From positions 107,426 to 171,425 of the forward strand of contig NZ_REFZ01000009.1 of the NCBI RefSeq assembly GCF_003841465.1: a DNA stretch of 64,000 bases, in the 5' to 3' direction. Origin of the DNA: Natrarchaeobius oligotrophus. Its GTDB lineage: Archaea; Halobacteriota; Halobacteria; Halobacteriales; Natrialbaceae. The notes below the pieces were generated by a model. That model was not told the origin of the DNA and searched no databases. It worked only from the letters and a program-made list of their open reading frames with translations. Positions 34,248 through 43,876 of the stretch are shown here, piece by piece (the first letter of the stretch is position 1; every line of letters starts with the position of its first letter). The translations under genes and the position numbers were made by a program.

Positions 34248-36251
34248 CTATTCGTTTGCCCCTTCCACCTGCTGCTCTGCGGATCGTGATCCGCTCTCAA
34301 GCTCCTCGAGCGCCGCCTCACCCGCCGCGGTAAGCTGGTGTTTCTGTCGGATCCAGCCGGAGCCGTCGATGTACTCGAGCTGGAGGAGTCGCTGGATGAT
34401 CGGGACGACGTCCGAGTTGGGTTTGCTCATCCGGTTGGAGATGTCGTCGACGATGATTCCCGGCTCGTCGTTCACGATCCGAATGACCGACTCCATCTCC
34501 TCGTTCACCTGGAACTCGGTGAACGCTTCGTCCGTGTCGACGACCTGGGCGTCGACGAGCGCTCGTTTCCCTCTCTCGGTCAGTTCGAAGTCGTAGAAGT
34601 CGTGCGATCGCATCCCCTTTCGGTGGATGTACCGGGCCCGGTCCAGTTCTTCGACGAAGTCGTTGACCTCGTTGCTCGGCAGTCGGAGCGTATCGAGGAA
34701 GTCGGCAAAGCGCGTTCCGCCGGTCGCGATCGATTCGAGGATTTCGAGTTGCTCGTCGGCGAGTTCGACGTCGTCTGCGCGTTCGACCGCCTCGCTCGAG
34801 GGAACGACCTCCCAGCCGTCTTCGGCGTAGTACTTGTTCGAGGTGACGAGTCCGCCCAGGACGCCGATGCCGACGGTCAGCCCCAGCGCGATCCACACCT
34901 GGTGGATACCGGTCGACGCCGCGAGTCCGCTGAAGGTCCAGCCGAGAACCCCAAGAATTCCGGCCACCGCCGCGAGGAACGCCGAACGGGACGTCATCAC
35001 CTTCCAGTGCATGTCGATGAGGATGATGACGCTCGAGATGCCGAGCATCGTCAGGAACAGCTCGACGAGCCCCTGGACGTCGAGGATCAGCGTGAAGATG
35101 AACGCCACGACGATGACGAGCACCGAGATGACTCGAGACGGCATGAGGAGTTCCTCGGGGTCCGCCTCGGGGGCGACGAATCGCTGGTAGAAGTCGCGCA
35201 GGACGAGCGCGGCGGACGCGATGACGTCGGTCGTGTACGTCGAGATCGACGCCGCGACGAATCCGATCGGGATCAACACGCCGAGTGCGAGCGGAATGCT
35301 CGTCGCGAGAACACCGTAGGCTCCTTCGGGCGGAACCTCACCGCCCGCGACGACGTACGCCTCCGGCGCGAGCGCGAACGCGTACATCGCAAGGAGCGGC
35401 ATGACGATGGTCATCAGCAAGAGACCGAGTATACCTGCGATGACGTATCCGTCCCGTGCGACTTTATCGCTTCGTGCGGACCCCGCACGCGTCCAGTAGT
35501 ACGTGGTGCCGTACACGAGCGCGACGAACCACATCACGCCCCAGGTGATGTAACTCGTCTCTCCCAGCGAGGAGAAGTCCCAGCCTCCAGGGAACGAGAA
35601 TCCGTGAGCGTCCGCCGGCACGTTCGCGACGAGCCAGTCGAACCCGCCGACGAACACCATGAGGTAGACCAGCACCGCCGGGAAGATGACGAGCCCGTAC
35701 ACCGTGAGGACGATGTTGCTGATCGTCACTCCCCAGAGGCCGCCGAACAGGACGACCAGTCCGACGACGGCCAGCAAGAGGATGACCGTCGGCACGATCG
35801 GCCATCCGGCGTACCCGTTGAGGATCGCCGCCGCTCCAAGGCTTCCCGCCGAGATGATGAAGATCACGCCGAACAGCTGTGAGATCGAGATCGCCGCTCG
35901 AGTCGGGTAATCGAAGCGCATCTCGTACCACTCGGTGATGGTCGACGTGCCCACGTTTCTGACCATCTTGACGAGGATCAGCCCGTAGACGATCCACGCG
36001 ACGTAGACGATTCCCATCGACATCGCCGGGAAGAACCCGTAGACGATCGCGAAGATCGCGAACAGGACCGAGATGTCGGTCGCGAATCCGAACGCGAGGA
36101 CGCCACAGGCCAGCAGCGACGCGGACACCTCGCGACCCGCCAGAATGTAGTCCCCGGAACTCCCGATCCACTTTTTGGTCAGTAAGCTCAGCACCGTGAT
36201 GCCGAGTAACATCGTACCCACTCCCACCGCGAGTAGCACTTGCTGTGTCAT
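34248..36251 (-). CDS. Sodium:solute symporter fused to two winged-helix domains
   Basis: This 667-residue protein has residues 1 to about 470 forming an SSS symporter with about 13 helices (GDYILAGREVSASL near the start, the TITEWYEMRFDYPTRA loop, and ASISTYTTDVIASAAL for the sodium site). After a 25-residue acidic linker come two winged-helix-like domains. The first (about 497-567) runs from EQLEILESIATGGTRFADF to FELTERGKRAL; the second (about 583-652) runs from NEEMESVIRIVNDEPGIIVD to QLTAAGEAALEEL. Symporters normally stop after the membrane part. The tail suggests a transporter that also senses or signals, binding DNA or a partner at the membrane. It is monocistronic, with a TATA-like box (TATTATTATTC, minus strand) about 25-35 bases upstream. 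Confidence 0.88.
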   Translation of the reverse strand: MTQQVLLAVGVGTMLLGITVLSLLTKKWIGSSGDYILAGREVSASLLACGVLAFGFATDISVLFAIFAIVYGFFPAMSMGIVYVAWIVYGLILVKMVRNVGTSTITEWYEMRFDYPTRAAISISQLFGVIFIISAGSLGAAAILNGYAGWPIVPTVILLLAVVGLVVLFGGLWGVTISNIVLTVYGLVIFPAVLVYLMVFVGGFDWLVANVPADAHGFSFPGGWDFSSLGETSYITWGVMWFVALVYGTTYYWTRAGSARSDKVARDGYVIAGILGLLLMTIVMPLLAMYAFALAPEAYVVAGGEVPPEGAYGVLATSIPLALGVLIPIGFVAASISTYTTDVIASAALVLRDFYQRFVAPEADPEELLMPSRVISVLVIVVAFIFTLILDVQGLVELFLTMLGISSVIILIDMHWKVMTSRSAFLAAVAGILGVLGWTFSGLAASTGIHQVWIALGLTVGIGVLGGLVTSNKYYAEDGWEVVPSSEAVERADDVELADEQLEILESIATGGTRFADFLDTLRLPSNEVNDFVEELDRARYIHRKGMRSHDFYDFELTERGKRALVDAQVVDTDEAFTEFQVNEEMESVIRIVNDEPGIIVDDISNRMSKPNSDVVPIIQRLLQLEYIDGSGWIRQKHQLTAAGEAALEELESGSRSAEQQVEGANE

Positions 36252-36326
36252 TCTGACTCACACAGGACGCGAGAGAATAATAATACTACCGGAATTGCTC
36301 CGCTCGTTGACCCAAATCTCTCGATT

Positions 36327-37031
36327 TCACGCGCTGGATTCGGAGACCGAAACGCCGAGGTACTCCCGAACGAGTTCGGAATCCGGGTCCAGTTCGGCGG
36401 TTTCGGCGACGATCTGTCCCTTGTCCATCACGTAGAATCGATCGCCCAGCTCCCGGACGACGTTCAGATTCTGCTCGACGAGCAGAACCGTCGTTTCGGT
36501 GAATATCTCCGTCAGTGCGTCGACGACCTGTTCGACGATCATCGGAGCTAATCCCTCCGTGGGCTCGTCGATCAACAGGAGATCGAACTCCCCGAGCACG
36601 CCGCGAGCGATCGCGAGCATCTGCTGTTCGCCCCCGCTCAGATTTCTGCCCTGATTCTGGGATCGCTCCTCCAGTCGCGGGAACAGCTCGTAGGCCGTTT
36701 CGATGGACTCGTTCCCGCCTCGAAGCGAGAGCTGGAGATTCTCCTCGACGGTAAGCGACGGCAGGATCCGCCGCTCCTCCGGGACCCAACCGATCCCGCG
36801 CTGGGCGACGTCCGACGGCTCCGCACCGGTGATGTCCGAACCGTCGTACGTGATCGTCCCCCGTTCGGGCGGCGTGTGGCCGAGAATGCTTCGCAGCGTC
36901 GTGGTCTTTCCGACGCCGTTCCGACCGACCAGTACGGCGATTTCTCCCCGTTCTACCTCGAGCGAGACGTCGTGGAGAATGTGGGATTCGCCGTAGAACG
37001 TGTCGATGTCCTCGACGGATAAAAGCGCCAT
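36327..37031 (-). CDS. livF: Liv-type ABC ATPase LivF (system A)
   Basis: This 234-residue ATPase has Walker A GRNGVGKTT, the signature LSGGEQQMLAIARG, Walker B LLLIDEPTEG and the LivF-typical ending (VREYLGVSVS). It begins immediately after the LivG stop with no spacer and is surely cotranscribed. With LivG it should power the LivHM permeases at 31654-33524, since no other permease lacking ATPases is in the window. The reversed orientation means the system is built from two transcripts. Confidence 0.92.
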   Translation of the reverse strand: MALLSVEDIDTFYGESHILHDVSLEVERGEIAVLVGRNGVGKTTTLRSILGHTPPERGTITYDGSDITGAEPSDVAQRGIGWVPEERRILPSLTVEENLQLSLRGGNESIETAYELFPRLEERSQNQGRNLSGGEQQMLAIARGVLGEFDLLLIDEPTEGLAPMIVEQVVDALTEIFTETTVLLVEQNLNVVRELGDRFYVMDKGQIVAETAELDPDSELVREYLGVSVSESSA

Positions 37032-37769
37032 TCAGGCACCCCCCAGGTAAACCTGCTGAACCTGACTGTCCGTCTGAATCTCCGACGGCGTTCCCTCCGA
37101 GACGACCGCGCCGTCCGCCATCACCGTGATCCTGTCTGCGGTTTCGGTCACCAGATCCATATTGTGATCGATGAACAGTATCGTATACTCCTCCGCGAGC
37201 CGCTCGAGGAGCGTTCTGAGCTCCCCGACCTCCGCCTGGGACATACCGGCGGCCGGTTCGTCGAGCAACAGCAGTTCCGGATCGCAGGCGATCGCGATGG
37301 CCAGTTCGAGCTGACGTTTCTCGCCGTGGGAGAGATTTTTCGCCACCGTCTCCGGTTGCTCCTCGAGTCCGACCTCCGCGAGCACCTCGAGTGCGGTCTC
37401 GGTCAGCTCCGGAAGGTCGTCGGTCTTCGACCAGAAGTTCCACTGGTGGCCCTCCTGGCGCTGTCGCGCGATCTTCACGTTTTGCAACACGGTGAGCTCC
37501 GGAAAGATGTTGGTTATCTGGTACGATTTCGCGAGTCCGCAGTGAACTCGTTCGTGGGGATCCAGTCCGACGAGATCCGTCCCGTCGAACGAGATCGTTC
37601 CCGTGTCGGGAGTGTGCGTCCCCGCGATGAGCTTGAAAAGCGTCGTTTTCCCCGCGCCGTTGGGTCCGATCACCGCGTGGACTGAGTCCCGATCGATCTC
37701 CAGGGACAGATCGTCGACGGCGGTGATCCCGCCGAACGTCTTCGTAAGCGAAGCTATCTCCAGCAGCAT
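37032..37769 (-). CDS. livG: Liv-type ABC ATPase LivG (system A)
   Basis: This 245-residue ATPase has Walker A GPNGAGKTT, the LivG-specific SYQITNIFPELTVLQNV stretch, signature LSHGEKRQLELAIA, Walker B LLLLDEPAAGMS and the switch His in FIDHNMDLV. It is the first gene of the two-gene minus-strand unit. The A/T-rich sequence GGTATAATGGG (minus strand, about 37789-37799) lies about 25 bases upstream of the ATG as a TATA-like element. It is divergent from the peptide-type transporter operon. Confidence 0.92.
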   Translation of the reverse strand: MLLEIASLTKTFGGITAVDDLSLEIDRDSVHAVIGPNGAGKTTLFKLIAGTHTPDTGTISFDGTDLVGLDPHERVHCGLAKSYQITNIFPELTVLQNVKIARQRQEGHQWNFWSKTDDLPELTETALEVLAEVGLEEQPETVAKNLSHGEKRQLELAIAIACDPELLLLDEPAAGMSQAEVGELRTLLERLAEEYTILFIDHNMDLVTETADRITVMADGAVVSEGTPSEIQTDSQVQQVYLGGA

Positions 37770-38002
37770 ACGTGCGAACTTATTCCTGGTCCCATTATAC
37801 CTTTCGATGGTCCCTTTCGGCGGGTCCGCACGTCGTTCGGCCGCGAGTCAGCGCGGACCGTTTGCGTGCGCCAATCGTTTACTGTTTCCTGTCATCGATC
37901 TTTGGGATAGATTTGTCTGCCTTTCACACCCGTGGTTCTCGGTACGTGGTGATCGTTACCAGTGAGCAGTACCTTTATCACCAATGAGCTTGAGGTGGGA
38001 CT

Positions 38003-39649
38003 ATGCAGCCCGGTGACAGCAATCTGAACCGTAGAGACTTCACAAAAGCAGCGACGCTGGCAGCTGGTGGTGCAATGGTGGGACTCGCTGGATGTGCAGG
38101 CGGCGAGAACGGCGGGAATGGGATCGAACTCGAGATAACGGTCAACAATCCGTCGTTCGATCCGTTCCGGTACGAGTACGCACAGATGGTCGCGGATAGC
38201 TGGGAGGAGCTCGGGTTCGCCGTCGAGGTCAACTCGATGGACTGGAACGCGGTCGTCGAGGAGGCGCTGATCGCCCAGGAGTACGACACGTCCGTCATCA
38301 CCTGGGACGGATCGCCCGAACGGATCGATCCCCACACCTTCCTGTACGATCTGTTTCACTCCTCGAACTCGGTCGAAGGCGGTCGAAACGAGGTCAACTA
38401 CGACAATCCCGACTACGACGACCTCGCGGAGGAACAGGCCCGGATTTTCGACGACGACGAACGTCAGGAGGTCGTTTACGAGTGCCAGAAGGTCCTCGCG
38501 GAGGAACAGCCCCGGACGCCGGTCGCGAACCGAACGCAGATCATGCCGTACAACAACGAGCGCTTCTCGGATCCCGAGGTGTTGATCGGGGAATCGTTGT
38601 TGAGCTTCTGGAACATGATCGGCGTCGAGCCGGCCGACGGCGTCGAAGATCTCCGGTTCGGTTATCCGGAGGAAGTTGGCAGCCTGAACCCGCTCGACTA
38701 CGTCGGTGCTCACGACCGAACGGCGATCCGGCTCATCTACGATCGACTCGCGCGAATCGATCAGGACGGGCTCCCGGCGCCGTGGGCGGCCGAAGAAATC
38801 GACATTCTCGACGAAGACGGCGAAGTTGCCGTTACGATCCGGGAAGGAATGACCTGGCACGACGGCGAGGACGTCACGGTCGAGGACGTGCAGTTTTCTT
38901 TCGAGTTTGCCAACGAGCACTCGCCGATCGGGTCCGACTGGACGGACATCATCGACGAGATCGAAATCGTCGACGATCGAGAACTCGTATTCCACCTCGA
39001 GGAGCCGTTCGCCCCGTTCGTTTCGAACACGCTGACGCAGGTCAACCTGATTCCGATGCACGTCTGGGAGGACGTTCCCGACGAGATCGACGAGGAACCG
39101 GTCGACTGGGACGAACCGGATCACATCGGCAGCGGCCCGTTCCAGCTGGATTACTGGGAACTCGAAGAGGAGATGGTGATGACCGCGTTCGACGATCACT
39201 TCGAACCGCCGAACGTCGAACGACTCATCAAGGTTCCGGGCTCGGATATGTCCTCGCTGGTCGGATTCCTCGAGGAAGAACAGATCGACATGATCGGCCA
39301 GACGCCGGAACCGAACACGATCGACCGGCTCGAGGACGAGGAGTTCATTTCGTTCGCGGAGGTCGACGATCACGGCTTCCACCACGTCAATTATCAGATG
39401 GAGCGCGAACCCTTCGACGACGTCGCAGTACGTCGTGCGCTCGCTCGGGCCATCCCGAAGGCGGACATCGTCGATGCGCTGTTGGACGGCCGTGGCACGG
39501 TCGCCGACTCGGTGATCGCGGAGGTCAACGAGTTCTGGCACAATCCCGACGTCGAACGGCTCGAGTACGACCTCGACGCCGCCCGGGCCGAACTCGAGGA
39601 GGCCGGTTACACGTGGAACGGAGACGGGCAGATTCAGTACCCGGAGTAA
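38003..39649 (+). CDS. Peptide/nickel-type ABC substrate-binding lipoprotein (family 5)
   Basis: This 548-residue protein of solute-binding family 5 (DppA/OppA) has an N-terminal Tat signal (NRRDFTKAATLAAGGA) and lipobox LAGC, predicting a membrane-anchored binding protein. Family landmarks include LNPLDYVGAHDRTAIRLIYD, EMTWHDGEDVTVEDV-like TWHDGEDVT and GSGPFQLDYWE. An unusual N-terminal segment of about 200 residues precedes the normal family-5 start (GYPEEVGSLNPLD). It itself resembles part of a family-5 binding protein, including ERIDPHTFLYDLFHSS, so the gene may be an internal rearrangement in which a C-terminal segment precedes the N-terminal one. Permeases and ATPases follow. Confidence 0.87.
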   Translation: MQPGDSNLNRRDFTKAATLAAGGAMVGLAGCAGGENGGNGIELEITVNNPSFDPFRYEYAQMVADSWEELGFAVEVNSMDWNAVVEEALIAQEYDTSVITWDGSPERIDPHTFLYDLFHSSNSVEGGRNEVNYDNPDYDDLAEEQARIFDDDERQEVVYECQKVLAEEQPRTPVANRTQIMPYNNERFSDPEVLIGESLLSFWNMIGVEPADGVEDLRFGYPEEVGSLNPLDYVGAHDRTAIRLIYDRLARIDQDGLPAPWAAEEIDILDEDGEVAVTIREGMTWHDGEDVTVEDVQFSFEFANEHSPIGSDWTDIIDEIEIVDDRELVFHLEEPFAPFVSNTLTQVNLIPMHVWEDVPDEIDEEPVDWDEPDHIGSGPFQLDYWELEEEMVMTAFDDHFEPPNVERLIKVPGSDMSSLVGFLEEEQIDMIGQTPEPNTIDRLEDEEFISFAEVDDHGFHHVNYQMEREPFDDVAVRRALARAIPKADIVDALLDGRGTVADSVIAEVNEFWHNPDVERLEYDLDAARAELEEAGYTWNGDGQIQYPE

Positions 39650-39805
39650 GCGAACATCGATGGAGCTACGGACTCACTACGAACGAACGGAGTTTGTGCC
39701 ACTCTCGGCAGAGTTACCGGCCCGTCTCGCGTCCACGTGCTCGACGGTTTCGACGGACGGTCTCCCCGTCGAATCCCGGATCTCACCACCGGAGGGGGCC
39801 CGATA

Positions 39806-40780
39806 ATGAGCTTCCAGTCGTACGTAATTCGTCGAATCGGACAGGTAATCGTCACGTACTGGGCGTTTCTGACGATTCTGTTCGTCCTGTTTCGCGTCGT
39901 TCCCGGCGACCCCGTTTCGATGCACGTACAGGATCTGGGTGCGGAGGCTCGCGAAGAGCGGATCGCAGAACTCGGACTCGACCAACCGTTGTACGTCCAG
40001 TACGTCGAGTATCTCAGACAACTCGCTCGAGCGGATCTGGGCCAATCGATGATCTACAACGAATCGGTCTGGAACATCATCGTGGTGAAGTTCTGGAACA
40101 CGATCATCCTGATGGCGGCTTCGTTGATCCTCGCGTACGCGATCGGAATTTTAGGTGGCGCGTTGCTCGCCTGGTATCGTGGAACTGCCTTCGAGAAGGG
40201 TGGTATCGTGCTCACCCTCCTCGCCCGCTCGTCGCCCGAGTTCTGGACCGGGATCGTGTTGCTCGGCGTGTTCGTCTTCTGGCTCGGTCTCTTTCCGGTC
40301 GGGGGTATGCGATCGATCGGGAGCGAACTCGCCACCGGCGTTGGACGATATCTGTCGTGGGATTTCGTCTATCACGCCGTGTTGCCGGCGCTTACGGGGG
40401 CGATCTACTTCCTCGGGACACCCGCGTTGTTGATGCGAAACTCGATGCTCGACGTGCTCAACGCCGACTTCATCGAGATCAAGAAAGCGGAGGGTCTCCA
40501 TCCGTGGAACGTCCTCTACAAACACGCCGTTCGAAATTCGATCCTTCCGCTCGTGACGATCGCGGCGATCGCGGTCGGAATGGCGATCGGCGGCTCGGTC
40601 GTCATCGAGACCGTGTTCAACTGGCCGGGAATGGGGCGAGCGATGGTGGATGCGGTCAACAACAACGACTATCAGCTCGCGATGGCGGCGTTCTTCCTGA
40701 TGGGGAGCGTCGTCATCCTGATGAATTTCGTCGCGGATCTGCTCTACGTCTATCTCGATCCGAGGGTGACCTATGAGTAA
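39806..40780 (+). CDS. Peptide/nickel-type ABC permease (DppB-like)
   Basis: This 324-residue integral-membrane permease begins MSFQSYVIRRIGQVIVTYWA, the classic DppB opening, followed by FRVVPGDPVSM. The EAA loop is ADFIEIKKAEGLHPWNVLYK. About six helices are visible. The start at 39806 is preceded by GGAGGGG (a strong ribosome-binding site) 9 bases upstream; an earlier in-frame ATG would remove it. The 156-base gap after the binding protein is the largest in this operon. The 3' end overlaps the next permease by eight bases. Confidence 0.92.
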   Translation: MSFQSYVIRRIGQVIVTYWAFLTILFVLFRVVPGDPVSMHVQDLGAEAREERIAELGLDQPLYVQYVEYLRQLARADLGQSMIYNESVWNIIVVKFWNTIILMAASLILAYAIGILGGALLAWYRGTAFEKGGIVLTLLARSSPEFWTGIVLLGVFVFWLGLFPVGGMRSIGSELATGVGRYLSWDFVYHAVLPALTGAIYFLGTPALLMRNSMLDVLNADFIEIKKAEGLHPWNVLYKHAVRNSILPLVTIAAIAVGMAIGGSVVIETVFNWPGMGRAMVDAVNNNDYQLAMAAFFLMGSVVILMNFVADLLYVYLDPRVTYE

Positions 40781-41693
40781 CCGACAGCACGAACCAGCGT
40801 CGACGACGAATAGCCTTGCCGACCAGGTTCGACGGGGTTGGTCGACGTTCACGGCGCTGTTCGGGAACGATCGCCTCGGACAGATCGGATTGCTTCTCCT
40901 CCTCGGCTTCATCTTCATCGGCGCGTTCGCTCCGTTTCTCGCCCCCTATGATCCAGGTGAGATGAATCGTGACGATCAGGGTGATATCTTGCGTCTGGAC
41001 GGTCCCTCTACGGATCACCTGTTCGGAACGACACAACTCGGCCGTGACGTCTTCTCGCAGGTGATCGTCGGTACGCGAGTGTCGCTGCTCGTCGGCGTTT
41101 CGGCCGCCACGATGTCCGTCTTCATCGGCACGAACGTCGGCCTGATAAGCGGCTACAAGGGGGGATACGTCGACGATGTCCTGATGCGGATCACGGACAT
41201 CGCGTACGCGCTTCCGTTCCTTCCGTTCGTTATCGTTCTCGTCGTGATTCTCGGCGCGGACATCATGAACATCATCATCGCTATCGCGTTGATACAGTGG
41301 CGGTCGACCGCACGGGTCGTCAGATCACAGGTCCTCTCGCACAAGGAACGTCCGTACGTCGAATCGGCGTACGCGGCGGGAGCAGGCGATCTTCGGGTGA
41401 TGTATCGCCACATCCTTCCCAACGTTCTTCCGCTCGTTTTCCTCTATGCAGCGCTGGCGATCGCCTGGGCGATCATTGCGGAGGCGAGCATCGCGTTTCT
41501 CGGGTTCGGCGACCCCGAACTCCACTCGTGGGGCCAGATGATCTACGACGCGTACAACGTCGATGCGATTCGATTCGCGTACTGGTGGGTCATTCCGCCG
41601 GGAATGTCGATCGTCTTGCTCGCGATGTCCGTCTTCTTCGTCGGCCGAACGCTCGAACAGATCACGAACCCGGAACTACGACACAGAGAATGA
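40773..41693 (+). CDS. Peptide/nickel-type ABC permease (DppC-like)
   Basis: This 306-residue permease has the DppC layout: an N-terminal soluble part, first helix IGLLLLLGFIFIGAFAPFLA, the DHLFGTTQLGRDVFSQVI motif, and the EAA loop KERPYVESAYAAGAGDLRVM. It overlaps dppB-like by 8 bases and the next ATPase gene by ATGA, so the operon is tightly coupled. It forms a heterodimeric channel with the DppB-like protein. Confidence 0.92.
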   Translation: MSNRQHEPASTTNSLADQVRRGWSTFTALFGNDRLGQIGLLLLLGFIFIGAFAPFLAPYDPGEMNRDDQGDILRLDGPSTDHLFGTTQLGRDVFSQVIVGTRVSLLVGVSAATMSVFIGTNVGLISGYKGGYVDDVLMRITDIAYALPFLPFVIVLVVILGADIMNIIIAIALIQWRSTARVVRSQVLSHKERPYVESAYAAGAGDLRVMYRHILPNVLPLVFLYAALAIAWAIIAEASIAFLGFGDPELHSWGQMIYDAYNVDAIRFAYWWVIPPGMSIVLLAMSVFFVGRTLEQITNPELRHRE

Positions 41694-42724
41694 CACTGCT
41701 CGAAATCACCGACCTTCAGACGCAGTTCGAAACGTCCGAGGGACGGGTTCACGCCGTCGATGGCGTAAACCTCTCTCTCGAAGCGAACGAGTCGCTCGGT
41801 ATCATCGGCGAGAGCGGAAGCGGGAAGACGACGATCGCCAAATCGATCGTCCGGCTGTTGCCCGACAACGGAGAGATCGTCGACGGCGAGGTGCGATACG
41901 ACGGTGACGACATCACCGAGTACTCGGACCGACAACTTCGGAAACAAATCCGCTGGAACGAGATCGCCGTCATCCCACAGAATGCGATGAACGGTTTCGA
42001 TCCGGTATACACCGTCGGCGATCAGATCGTCGAGGTGATCACGGCCCACACCGACACGCCGAACGACGAGGCGATGGAGCGAGCCAAGTCGCTGTTCCAG
42101 ACGCTCGGAATCGACGAAGACCGGGTTCACGACTACCCACACCAGTTCTCGGGCGGAATGGCACAACGGGCGATGATCGCGCTCGCGCTCGCGCTCGATC
42201 CGTCGTTGCTCATCGCGGACGAGCCGACGACGGCGCTCGACGTCATGATCCAGGATCGGATCCTCCACCGGATTCAGGAACTCCAGGACGAACTCGACAC
42301 CGCGATGATCTTCATCACCCACGACATGTCGGTCGTCTCGGAGACCTGTGACAAAATCGCCGTCGTCTACGGTGGACGAATCGTCGAGTTCGCGGATACG
42401 GAGACCATCATCAAAAATCCCCGACACCCGTACACGCTCGGTCTCAGGAACGCGTTTCCGAGCATCATGACCGACGATCAGGACCTCGTTTCGATTCCCG
42501 GAACACCTCCACCGCTGCTCGAACCCGATGAGGGCTGTCGATTCGCTCCCCGCTGTCCGTTTGCGGAGGAGCGGTGCTGGTCCGAGACGCCCCAATCGGA
42601 GCCCTACGGCGACGGCAATACGATCGAGTGTCATCGCGCGGACGAACACGAACGGATCAGGCCCGAGGCGTCGAAAAGCGAAACGTGGCGAGAACAGGAA
42701 GAGGTGATCGAAGCCGATGACTGA
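41690..42724 (+). CDS. Peptide/nickel-type ABC ATPase (DppD-like)
   Basis: This 344-residue ATPase has Walker [10 protein letters not shown], signature [15 protein letters not shown], Walker [13 protein letters not shown] and the C-terminal oligopeptide-transporter domain with the cysteine cluster [15 protein letters not shown], which in relatives binds a [4Fe-4S] cluster. The start at 41690 gives an ATGA overlap with the permease. It pairs with the following ATPase, with which it overlaps by eight bases. Confidence 0.92.
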   Translation: MTLLEITDLQTQFETSEGRVHAVDGVNLSLEANESLGIIGESGSGKTTIAKSIVRLLPDNGEIVDGEVRYDGDDITEYSDRQLRKQIRWNEIAVIPQNAMNGFDPVYTVGDQIVEVITAHTDTPNDEAMERAKSLFQTLGIDEDRVHDYPHQFSGGMAQRAMIALALALDPSLLIADEPTTALDVMIQDRILHRIQELQDELDTAMIFITHDMSVVSETCDKIAVVYGGRIVEFADTETIIKNPRHPYTLGLRNAFPSIMTDDQDLVSIPGTPPPLLEPDEGCRFAPRCPFAEERCWSETPQSEPYGDGNTIECHRADEHERIRPEASKSETWREQEEVIEADD

Positions 42725-43745
42725 CCCGAAACTTCGTCTGGAGGACGTCGAGACTCACTTTCCGACGAACACCGGTCTGGTCGATCGACTGCTCGGCAAC
42801 CAAGGAGCGTCCGTCGTTCGCGCGGTCGATGGCGTCACCGTCGACGTTCGCGAGGGCGAGGCGTTCGGACTCGCGGGCGAGAGCGGCTGCGGAAAGACGA
42901 CCCTCGGAAAGACGGCGATCCGACTCCTCGATCCCACCTCCGGAACGATCTCGTTCGACGGCAGGGACGTCACGAACATTTCGGGCTCGGAGCTCAAGTC
43001 GTTTCGACGCGAGGCTCAGATCATCCATCAGGACCCGTATAAATCCGTCAATCCTCGGTTCAAGGTCTACGACTGGGTCGTCGAACCGCTCAAAATCCAC
43101 GGCATCGGAACCAAGGAGGAGCGACGAAACCGAGTCTACGAGACGCTCGAGGAGGCCGGATTACGCCCGCCTGGCGAGTACGTGAACGAGTATCCCTCCG
43201 AGCTGAGCGGCGGTCAGCGCCAGCGCGTGGGAATCGCGCGTGCGCTCGTTCTCAAACCGTCGTTCCTGCTCGCCGACGAGCCGGCGAGCATGCTCGACGT
43301 CAGTCTTCGCGCGAGCGTTCTCGACGTGTTCCAGCGACTCCAGTCGGAGTTCGGCTTGACGGCGATGTACATCAGCCACGACCTCTCGTTGCTCAAGCAC
43401 ATCTGCGATCGGATCGGGATCATGTACCTCGGAACGCTCGTCGAGGTCGGCCCCGCCGACGAACTGATCGCGAATCCGAAACATCCCTACACGAAGGCGC
43501 TCGTCTCGTCCGTTCCGATCATCGATCCGGACGTCGATCGAACCCCGGTCGACGTCGACGGCGAAGTGCCGGATCCGACGGACGTCCCGAGCGGATGTCG
43601 GTTCCATCCGCGTTGCCCCGAGGCGATGCCCGAGTGTCGAGAGCGCGATCCGCCGACGTTCGACGTCGGTGCTGGCCGACGCACGAACTGTCTGCTCTAC
43701 GAAGAAGACGCCGCGACCGAGACCGAGCCGACTCGCGCCGAGTGA
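42717..43745 (+). CDS. Peptide/nickel-type ABC ATPase (DppF-like)
   Basis: This 342-residue ATPase has Walker A GESGCGKTT, the DPYKSVNPRFKVYDWV stretch after the Q-loop, signature LSGGQRQRVGIARAL, Walker B LLADEPASMLD and a C-terminal cysteine motif (CRFHPRCPEAMPEC). It is the last gene of the five-gene peptide-type transporter. The next gene, an M28 peptidase, starts 131 bases later and may use peptides or amino-acyl conjugates that the transporter brings in. Confidence 0.92.
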   Translation: MTDPKLRLEDVETHFPTNTGLVDRLLGNQGASVVRAVDGVTVDVREGEAFGLAGESGCGKTTLGKTAIRLLDPTSGTISFDGRDVTNISGSELKSFRREAQIIHQDPYKSVNPRFKVYDWVVEPLKIHGIGTKEERRNRVYETLEEAGLRPPGEYVNEYPSELSGGQRQRVGIARALVLKPSFLLADEPASMLDVSLRASVLDVFQRLQSEFGLTAMYISHDLSLLKHICDRIGIMYLGTLVEVGPADELIANPKHPYTKALVSSVPIIDPDVDRTPVDVDGEVPDPTDVPSGCRFHPRCPEAMPECRERDPPTFDVGAGRRTNCLLYEEDAATETEPTRAE

Positions 43746-43876
43746 CCCTTTCGGGCCGTCGAAACGCGTTGGGCCGTCGACGTTCGACGAATCTCCGTTC
43801 GAGAGCCCTAGCTGCGTTTCGTTGCCGTGCTAGACGGTCACAACTTTCAATAGCGTGGACCGAAAGGTGAACGAAG

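Noticed and set aside
34338..35882. 514-codon plus-strand frame opposite the fusion symporter
   Set aside because: Highly charged antisense shadow; the minus strand encodes a clear membrane protein.
37892..39541. 549-codon minus-strand frame opposite the peptide-type binding protein
   Set aside because: Antisense shadow of a GC-biased gene; no recognisable domain.
38482..40776. 764-codon plus-strand frame across the binding protein and DppB-like genes
   Set aside because: Out-of-frame shadow rich in Arg; the true genes in the other frames have complete family motifs.
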